DNA of 14,993 nt from contig CAZDJZ010000039.1 of the NCBI GenBank assembly GCA_964505785.1, forward strand, positions 1-14,993, given 5' to 3'. The notes under the pieces are model-generated. The model did not search any database. It saw only the letters and a program-made list of their open reading frames with translations, and was not told the origin of the DNA. The position numbers and the translations under genes were made by a program. The stretch is from CAYRTV01 sp964505785 (GTDB taxonomy: Bacteria > Acidobacteriota > Aminicenantia > Aminicenantales > Aminicenantaceae). Below are positions 6,301-12,849 of the stretch, piece after piece (the first letter of the stretch is position 1; each line of letters starts with the position of its first letter).

Positions 6301-7641
6301 CCGGGAGATATTCTGGTAGGTAAAGTCGCTCCCAAGGGTGAGACCCAGCTTTCTCCAGAGGAAAAGCTGCTGAAAGCAATTTTTGGAGAAAAAGCCTTGG
6401 ATGTCAAGGATGCGTCCTTGTACTGTTCGCCCGGAGTTGAAGGGACTGTCATAGATGTGAGAATTTTTTCCAGGCGGGGTTCGGATAAAAATACGCGTGC
6501 GCTGGCTATTGAAAAAGACGAAATAAAGAAGATGAAGCGCAACTTGGAAGATGAGATTCTTATTTTGGAAAATGAGAAGTGGGCCCAGGCACAGAATATC
6601 ATCATGAACAAGGCTGTAAAAAGCGATGTGAAACTCCGCGATGTAAAGTTAAAAAAGGGACAAAAACTCACTCAGACAGTGCTCGATAAGCTGACCTTCA
6701 AGGATACCGGCAAAATTAAGCTGGATGAAGAAGTGCTTAAGAAAATTAAGGATATTGAGAAAAAAGTAAAACGACAGATCGAAGCATTGAAATCTGTGCA
6801 GAAAGAAAAAGAAGATGCCTTAAAGAAAGGGGATGAACTGTCACCCGGAGTTATCCAGAGCATAAAAGTGTATATCGCCATGAAGCGGAAAATGTCCGTA
6901 GGCGATAAAGTTTCAGGGCGTCATGGAAACAAAGGCATTATCGCCCGGATTGTTCCTGAAGAGGATATGCCGCGGCTGCCGGATGGGCGCACAATTGAAG
7001 TGGTATTGAATCCCCTCGGTGTTCCCTCCCGAATGAATGTCGGCCAGATTTTAGAAACCCATCTGGGATGGGCGGCAAAAGCTTTGGGCCTATGGATTTC
7101 AACACCTGTTTTTGACGGCATTTCTGAAAAAGAGATCAAGGAACTTCTTAAAAAAGCCGGTTTGCCTGAGTCAGGAAAAGTGCCGCTTTACGATGGTATT
7201 ACCGGCGAGCTTCTGGATAATGAAGTGACCGTCGGATATATGTACATCATGAAACTCTATCATTTAGTCGAGGATAAAATACACGCCCGGTCAACCGGTC
7301 CCTATTCTCTCATAACCCAGCAGCCGCTTGGAGGAAAAGCCCAATTTGGAGGCCAGCGGTTTGGTGAAATGGAAGTATGGGCGCTGGAAGCCTATGGGGC
7401 AGCTTTTACCCTCCAGGAGCTGTTAACTGCAAAGTCGGATGATGTTGAAGGCCGCGCTAAGATATATGAGGCTATTGTCAAAGGAGATTTGGATTTTAGT
7501 CCTGGTCTTCCGGAATCAGTCAATGTTCTTATACGTGAGCTGCAGAGTTTATGCCTGGATTTCGAATTGGAAAAATCAGAAAAAGAAGAAGTACTGCCTT
7601 GGGGAATTGATGTGCCACAAATATTAAAAGGAGAGAAATAA
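3361..7641 (+). CDS. rpoB: DNA-directed RNA polymerase subunit beta, with zinc-ribbon insertion
   Basis: The beta subunit, 1426 residues (E. coli 1342). Family landmarks run in order: DFSKI near the N-terminus, [13 protein letters not shown] (212-224), the rifampicin region [12 protein letters not shown] to [13 protein letters not shown] (564-595), [20 protein letters not shown], and [12 protein letters not shown] (K1183 and K1191 match the conserved active-site lysines). The C-terminal block has [20 protein letters not shown]. It has insertions at the SI1 site (about 310-415) and SI2 site (about 1055-1160, Lys-rich and helical). Unusual is a segment of about 60 residues (82-142) with Cys pairs at 84/86, 99/102, 118/121 and 132/135, placed just before the conserved [21 protein letters not shown]. 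The rifampicin region departs from the usual form at 576 (Ile) and 578 (Ser). It overlaps rpoC by one base. Confidence 0.98.
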   Translation: [1426 protein letters not shown]

Positions 7642-10600
7642 TGGATACAAGGCATCCTATGGGAGGAAAGCCGAAAATAGATTTCGACCAGGTCAGGATC
7701 GGGATCGCCTCTCCTGAAAAAATCTTAAGCTGGTCATGGGGAGAGGTGACCAAACCCGAAACGATTAATTATAGAACATTCAAACCGGAAAAAGACGGAT
7801 TGTTTTGCGCCAAAATCTTCGGCCCAATAAATGATTATGAATGCTTATGCGGAAAATACAAACGCATGAAATACAGAGGAATTATTTGTGAACGCTGCGG
7901 TGTCGAAGTCACTCGTTCCAATGTGCGGCGGGAACGGATGGGCCATATCAAATTGGCTTCGCCGGTAGCGCATATCTGGTTTTTCAAGAGTACACCCAGC
8001 CGGATCGGATTGGTATTGGATATGACTATAAAAGATCTCGAAAAAGTCTTGTATTTCGAATCTTATATCGTCATCGATCCGGGGGAGACATCCTTAAAAG
8101 AAAAACAACTTTTAACGGAAGAAGAGCATAAAGACGCGCAGGGAAAATACGCTGATAAATTTACTGCTTCCATCGGAGCTGAAGCGATAAAAATCCTGCT
8201 GGAAAAAACCAATATAAACAAGGAGAGCGATCGTCTGCGGAAACTGATGAAAACCGAGACGTCTCAGCAGAGGAAATTGCGCAATGCAAAGCGCCTTCGT
8301 GTTTTCAAAGCATTGAAACAATCGGGTAATCATCCGGAATGGATGATATTATCGGTTGTTCCAGTTATTCCTCCGGATTTAAGGCCTCTTGTGCGTCTCG
8401 ATGGCGGCCGGTTCGCCACATCTGACCTGAATGACCTTTACCGCCGGGTGATAAACCGGAATAACCGGCTGAAAAAATTAATAGAACTGAGAGCCCCGGA
8501 ACTGATTATCCGGAATGAAAAGCGAATGCTTCAGGAAGCGGTGGATGCTTTATTCGATAATGGAAAACGGGGAAGAGTGCATCTTGGTCCAAACCGCAGG
8601 CCTTTGAAGTCATTAAGTGAAGCTCTGCGCGGGAAACAAGGGCGTTTCCGTCAGAACCTTCTTGGAAAGCGAGTCGATTACTCGGGACGGTCAGTTATTG
8701 TTGTGGGGCCGGAATTAAAGCTTCACCAATGCGGGCTGCCTAAGAAAATGGCCCTTGAACTCTTTAAACCGTTCATTTTCCATAAATTGGAAAAAGAGGG
8801 ATTAGTTCCAAGTGTCAAAATCGCCAAGGAATGGCATGAGCAGGAAAGACCGGAGGTGTGGGACTTTTTGGAAGAAGTTGTGAAGGAACACCCCATTTTG
8901 TTAAACCGGGCACCGACGCTGCACCGCCTCGGCATCCAGGCCTTTCAGCCGAAATTGGTGGAAGGCAAAGCGATTCAAATCCATCCCCTGGTCTGTGCCG
9001 CTTTCAATGCGGATTTTGATGGAGACCAGATGGCGGTGCATGTCCCCCTTTCTGTTGAAGCCCAGATTGAATCCAGAACATTAATGCTGGCCAGCCGCAA
9101 TATTCTTTCACCGTCTCATGGCCGGCCCCTTGCTATCCCGAGCCAGGATATGGTTTTGGGCGGTTATTACCTAACCTTGGAAAAGAAAAACCAAAAAGGG
9201 GAAGGACGCATCTTTTCTTGTGAAGTGGAAGCGATGCATGCCTTGGAGGCTGGTCAAATCAGTCTTCATGCCCGGATAAAAGTCAGGTATAAAGGGCCGT
9301 TCATGAACCTGGCAATTTTTTATGATGACCAGGCGGTTTTGAATTGTCCGGTCACTAACATTGATAATAAACTGATTGAAACCACCGCCGGACGCATGAT
9401 TCTAAACAGCATTTTTCCGGAGGAAATTCCTTTTGTTAATTCTACTTTAAAAAAGAAAGGACTGCAGAGCCTGGTTTATTTTACATACCTAAAAGCCGGG
9501 CGCGAATCCACAGTAGAAGTTTTGGATCAACTCAAGGAACTGGGTTTTCTTTATGCGACAAAGGCCGGGTTCTCGTTAGGCATCGATGATTTTATCGTGC
9601 CGCATGAAAAAACGGAACTTGTTGACAAAGCTCAAAGGCAGGTCAGAAAAATTGATGATCTGTATCAGGAAGGCGTCATATCATCCCGGGAAAGATTCAA
9701 CCGGGTCGTTGAAATATGGGGAACAGTTACAGATAAAGTTTCAGGTGCCATGATCGAAGAAATGCGGAAGTTGAGTTTGGAAGGAACTCAATTAAATCCG
9801 CTTTTTGTCATGGCCGATTCGGGATCCAGAGGAAATAAACAGCAGATCCGGCAATTAGCCGGGATGAGAGGCTTAATGAGTAAGCCTTCCGGAGAAATTA
9901 TTGAAACCCCGATTATTTCCAACTTGAGAGAAGGATTGAACGTCCTGCAGTATTTTATTTCAACTCACGGTGCACGCAAAGGATTAGCGGATACCGCCCT
10001 TAAAACCGCTAATTCAGGATATTTGACGCGAAAATTAGTGGATGTTTCCCAAGAGGTTATTGTGGATGAACATGACTGCGGGACCTTAAAAGGTGAATTG
10101 ATATCCGCTATTGTTGAAAACGGAGAGTTGATTGAGCCCTTTGTTGACCGGGTTGTGGGGCGGATTTCCTTGGAAAAAGTTGTTCATCCCGATACGGATG
10201 AGATTATTGTGGATATTAATCAGGAGCTTACAGAAAGAATTGCCAATCAATTAGAGGAACTGGGGATTGAACGAATAAAAATCCGGTCACTATTAACATG
10301 TGAAGCTAAAAAAGGAGTTTGTCAGCTTTGCTACGGACGGGATATGTCTACGGGAAATATGGTCGAATTGGGAGAAGCGGTTGGAGTGACAGCGGCTCAA
10401 TCTATTGGGGAGCCGGGTACGCAATTGACCATGCGGACCTTCCACGTGGGTGGAATTGCTATGGGTGGTGCGGAAAAATCCAAGCTGGAAGCTAAAAACG
10501 ACGGATTTGTTAAATTTAATAATCTGAAACATGTGACCAGCCATGAAGGCAATATCATTGTGGTCAACCGGAATGCGAATATTGCGCTGGTTGATGACCG

Positions 10601-11786
10601 GGGCCGTGAAATTGAACATTATCAAGTCCCTTACGGCGCCAAAGTTATGGTTAAAGACGGAGATGAAGTTAAGTCCCGCCAGGAATTTGCTGAATGGGAT
10701 CCGTTCAATGCCTTTATTATAACGGAAGAGTCCGGACTGGTGGGATTTCACGATGTGGTTTTAGGTATCACAATGGAAGAAATCCAGGATGAATTCACCG
10801 GGTTGATTACCCAGGTTGTCACCGACCCCAAAGATGAAAAGATGCAGCCGCAGCTCCGGATTTTCAGCAAAACCAAAAAAGATGATAAAGGCCGTCCGGT
10901 TATATTGAGGAAATATTTTCTGCCTGCAGGAGCCAACCTGGAAGTCAAAGAAAATGATGAAGTCCATGCGGGCGAGGTCTTAGCTAAAATTCCGCGGGAA
11001 CAAGCCCGGACAAAGGATATAACCGGAGGATTGCCTCGAGCGGAAGAACTGTTTGAAGCCCGAAAGCCGAAGCACCCTGCGGTTATTTCGGAAATCGACG
11101 GCATCGTTAAATATGGTGGCTTAGTGCGTGGAAACCGGAAGGTTATTGTTCATAATGAACGCGGGGGAGAAAAGGAATATTATGTTCCCAAAGAAGCACA
11201 TCTTATCGCTGGTGAGAACGATAGAGTCAAGGCTGGAACACCGTTGATGGATGGTCCGGTCAATCCCCATGATATTTTAAGAGTACTGGGGGAAAAGGAA
11301 CTTGCCGAATACCTTTTGCGAGAAGTTCAGGAAGTTTACCGGCTGCAGGGAGTCGACATCAATGACAAGCATATTGAAATCATTGTCAGGCAGATGCTTC
11401 GTTGGGTTAAAGTAGAGGAGGTCGGTGATACGGAATTCTTAGTGGATGAACAAGTGGATAAATTCATATTTCAGGAAGAAAATGTAAAGGTTATAAAATC
11501 TGGAGGGAAACCGGCAAAAGCGCGTCCATTGCTGCTGGGTATCACCAAGAGTGCACTAAGCACGGAAAGCTTTATCGCCGCTGCTTCCTTTCAGGAAACA
11601 ACCCGGGTCCTGACTGAAGCAAGTTTGTATGGAAAAGTCGACTATTTGCAAAGACTTAAGGAAAATATCATTATGGGGCGGTTAATTCCCGCAGGAACGG
11701 GTTATAAGTTTTACCGGGATGTTGAACTGGTCGAAGAAAAGGAAGGGAAAAAAGAAGAAGAAATGGACCTTCCAATCAGCCGTTGA
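7641..11786 (+). CDS. rpoC: DNA-directed RNA polymerase subunit beta'
   Basis: The beta' subunit, 1381 residues, near E. coli length. The N-terminal zinc-binding domain has C68, C70, C83 and C86. The catalytic NADFDGD loop has D458, D460 and D462, which hold the Mg ion. The second zinc site uses C813, C887, C894 and C897. The trigger loop begins at M931-R932 (MRTFHVGG) and is interrupted by an SI3-type insertion of roughly 190 residues before DITGGLPRAEELFEARKPK. The C-terminal LLGITKSALSTESFIAAASFQETTRVL block is intact and the tail is short and Glu/Lys-rich. The ATG at 7641 shares its A with the rpoB TAA stop, with AGGAG at 7628-7632, so the two subunits are probably made by coupled translation. 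Confidence 0.98.
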   Translation: MDTRHPMGGKPKIDFDQVRIGIASPEKILSWSWGEVTKPETINYRTFKPEKDGLFCAKIFGPINDYECLCGKYKRMKYRGIICERCGVEVTRSNVRRERMGHIKLASPVAHIWFFKSTPSRIGLVLDMTIKDLEKVLYFESYIVIDPGETSLKEKQLLTEEEHKDAQGKYADKFTASIGAEAIKILLEKTNINKESDRLRKLMKTETSQQRKLRNAKRLRVFKALKQSGNHPEWMILSVVPVIPPDLRPLVRLDGGRFATSDLNDLYRRVINRNNRLKKLIELRAPELIIRNEKRMLQEAVDALFDNGKRGRVHLGPNRRPLKSLSEALRGKQGRFRQNLLGKRVDYSGRSVIVVGPELKLHQCGLPKKMALELFKPFIFHKLEKEGLVPSVKIAKEWHEQERPEVWDFLEEVVKEHPILLNRAPTLHRLGIQAFQPKLVEGKAIQIHPLVCAAFNADFDGDQMAVHVPLSVEAQIESRTLMLASRNILSPSHGRPLAIPSQDMVLGGYYLTLEKKNQKGEGRIFSCEVEAMHALEAGQISLHARIKVRYKGPFMNLAIFYDDQAVLNCPVTNIDNKLIETTAGRMILNSIFPEEIPFVNSTLKKKGLQSLVYFTYLKAGRESTVEVLDQLKELGFLYATKAGFSLGIDDFIVPHEKTELVDKAQRQVRKIDDLYQEGVISSRERFNRVVEIWGTVTDKVSGAMIEEMRKLSLEGTQLNPLFVMADSGSRGNKQQIRQLAGMRGLMSKPSGEIIETPIISNLREGLNVLQYFISTHGARKGLADTALKTANSGYLTRKLVDVSQEVIVDEHDCGTLKGELISAIVENGELIEPFVDRVVGRISLEKVVHPDTDEIIVDINQELTERIANQLEELGIERIKIRSLLTCEAKKGVCQLCYGRDMSTGNMVELGEAVGVTAAQSIGEPGTQLTMRTFHVGGIAMGGAEKSKLEAKNDGFVKFNNLKHVTSHEGNIIVVNRNANIALVDDRGREIEHYQVPYGAKVMVKDGDEVKSRQEFAEWDPFNAFIITEESGLVGFHDVVLGITMEEIQDEFTGLITQVVTDPKDEKMQPQLRIFSKTKKDDKGRPVILRKYFLPAGANLEVKENDEVHAGEVLAKIPREQARTKDITGGLPRAEELFEARKPKHPAVISEIDGIVKYGGLVRGNRKVIVHNERGGEKEYYVPKEAHLIAGENDRVKAGTPLMDGPVNPHDILRVLGEKELAEYLLREVQEVYRLQGVDINDKHIEIIVRQMLRWVKVEEVGDTEFLVDEQVDKFIFQEENVKVIKSGGKPAKARPLLLGITKSALSTESFIAAASFQETTRVLTEASLYGKVDYLQRLKENIIMGRLIPAGTGYKFYRDVELVEEKEGKKEEEMDLPISR

Positions 11787-11847
11787 ATTTAAGCTAAATA
11801 TATTTAAAATCTTGACATAACAGTTTGGGTTTGTTATTATCCCCAAA
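11787..11847 (+). promoter_or_regulatory. Sigma70-type promoter of the rpsL-rpsG-fusA-tuf operon
   Basis: A perfect -35 box TTGACA (11812-11817) is followed after exactly 17 bases by TATTAT (11835-11840), one mismatch from consensus. Immediately upstream, 11787-11810 is almost pure A/T with phased A and T runs, like an UP element. The discriminator begins CCCC (11841-11844) and transcription would start near A11846 or A11847, giving a leader of about 67 nt. C/G-rich discriminators are typical of stringently controlled stable-RNA and ribosomal promoters in E. coli; applying that here is inference. This is the only convincing promoter I found in the window. Confidence 0.82.
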
Positions 11848-11848
11848 C
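11823..11848 (+). repeat. Inverted repeat over the rpsL -10 region
   Basis: GTTTGGG (11823-11829) and CCCAAAC (11842-11848) form a perfect 7-bp inverted repeat around a 12-base centre that contains the -10 box. As DNA it resembles an operator placed to block polymerase. As RNA from rpoC readthrough it could fold, and the downstream sequence is T-rich but interrupted, so a weak terminator is a second possibility. Confidence 0.5.
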
Positions 11849-11913
11849 ACTTGTTTTGTTATATTAGACAAGACTATTTTAGCTTTCACATATTTGATAA
11901 AAGGAGCAATCCA

Positions 11914-12306
11914 TTGCCTACTGTTAACCAATTAATTAGAAAAGGACGCTCAAAAAGAAAAGAGAAGAGCAAATCACCGGCACTGGAACGGTGCCCGCAG
12001 AAAAGAGGTGTTTGTACCAGAGTGTTTACAACGACCCCGAAGAAACCGAATTCAGCTATGCGGAAAGTAGCCAGGATCAGATTGACCAATAATATTGAAG
12101 TGACTGGATATATTCCAGGAGTAGGACACAACCTGCAGGAGCATTCGATAGTCTTGATCCGTGGCGGCAGAGTCAAGGACTTGCCCGGTGTCCGTTATCA
12201 TGTGGTTAGAGGAACACTGGATTGCGAGGGCGTTCAAGACAGAGGTCAAGGCCGCTCGAAATACGGTGCAAAAAAACCGAAAGAGAAAAAGGCAGCCGGC
12301 GGATAA
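11914..12306 (+). CDS. rpsL: 30S ribosomal protein S12
   Basis: Read from TTG at 11914 it encodes 130 residues with the canonical N-terminus (M)PTVNQLIRKGR. AAGGAG at 11901-11906 has ideal spacing, and the longer open frame from 11851 adds residues unlike S12. S12 lies at the decoding centre of the 30S subunit and monitors codon-anticodon pairing. TTTPKKPNSAMRK carries K43, and GGRVKDLPGVRYH carries K88 and D89; both lysines are the streptomycin-sensitive residues in E. coli, and D89 is the residue methylthiolated by RimO in bacteria that have it. The Cys pair of ERCPQKRGVC is present. It is first in the str operon behind its own promoter, and rpsG starts 15 nt after its stop. Confidence 0.97.
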   Translation: MPTVNQLIRKGRSKRKEKSKSPALERCPQKRGVCTRVFTTTPKKPNSAMRKVARIRLTNNIEVTGYIPGVGHNLQEHSIVLIRGGRVKDLPGVRYHVVRGTLDCEGVQDRGQGRSKYGAKKPKEKKAAGG

Positions 12307-12321
12307 GGCAGGAGAAGAGAC

Positions 12322-12792
12322 ATGTCGAGAAAAAAGCAGGCAAAAAAAAGAGAAATCAGTCCTGATCAAGCGTACAACAGCACTCTGATAGCGAAGCTTA
12401 TCAACGGTGTCATGATGGGTGGGAAAAAAAGCACGGCAGAAAAGATTGTTTACGGCGCGATGGAAGAAATGAAGAATAAAGCCAAAGAAGATCCTTTGAA
12501 AATCTGTGAAAAAGCCATTGATAATGTAAAACCGAAAATTGAAACGAAATCCCGCCGGGTGGGCGGAGCTACATACCAGGTTCCTATTGAGGTTCCGGTG
12601 AAAAGAGCGAATTCTCTGGCTATTCGTTGGCTTCTTCAATATGCCAAGGAAAGGCCCGGGAAAAGCATGGTGACAAAATTGACCGCTGAATTCCTTGATG
12701 CTTCCAATAACCGGGGAGGAGCGGTTAAGAAAAGAGAAGATGTCCACAGAATGGCGGAAGCTAACCGGGCTTTTGCCCATTATAAGTGGTAA
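12322..12792 (+). CDS. rpsG: 30S ribosomal protein S7
   Basis: A 156-residue S7, the standard bacterial length, which organises the 3' major domain of 16S rRNA and lines the E-site mRNA exit. Conserved segments include LIAKLINGVMMGGKKSTAEKI (about 22-42), the DNVKPKIETKSRRVGGATYQVP strand and hairpin, and the C-terminal RGGAVKKREDVHRMAEANRAF. The start ATG follows AGGAGAAG at 12309-12316. In E. coli S7 represses this operon by binding the rpsL-rpsG gap. Here that gap is only 15 nt, so the E. coli-type site cannot be formed from the gap alone. Confidence 0.97.
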   Translation: MSRKKQAKKREISPDQAYNSTLIAKLINGVMMGGKKSTAEKIVYGAMEEMKNKAKEDPLKICEKAIDNVKPKIETKSRRVGGATYQVPIEVPVKRANSLAIRWLLQYAKERPGKSMVTKLTAEFLDASNNRGGAVKKREDVHRMAEANRAFAHYKW

Positions 12793-12849
12793 TTATTAGA
12801 TTAAATTTAGGTGTAAAAGGTAGTCTGAAAGCGAAAATGGAGCTGAAAG

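Noticed and set aside
9622..9650. TTGACA inside rpoC as a possible internal promoter
   Set aside because: No acceptable -10 box at 16-18 bp spacing.
11851..11913. Upstream TTG extending S12 by 21 residues
   Set aside because: It falls almost at the predicted transcription start and lacks a Shine-Dalgarno; TTG 11914 gives the canonical S12 N-terminus.
12052..12780. Long antisense open frame opposite rpsL/rpsG (242 codons)
   Set aside because: It is a mirror of well-supported S12 and S7 genes, lacks any recognisable domain and has no promoter or ribosome-binding site that I can see.
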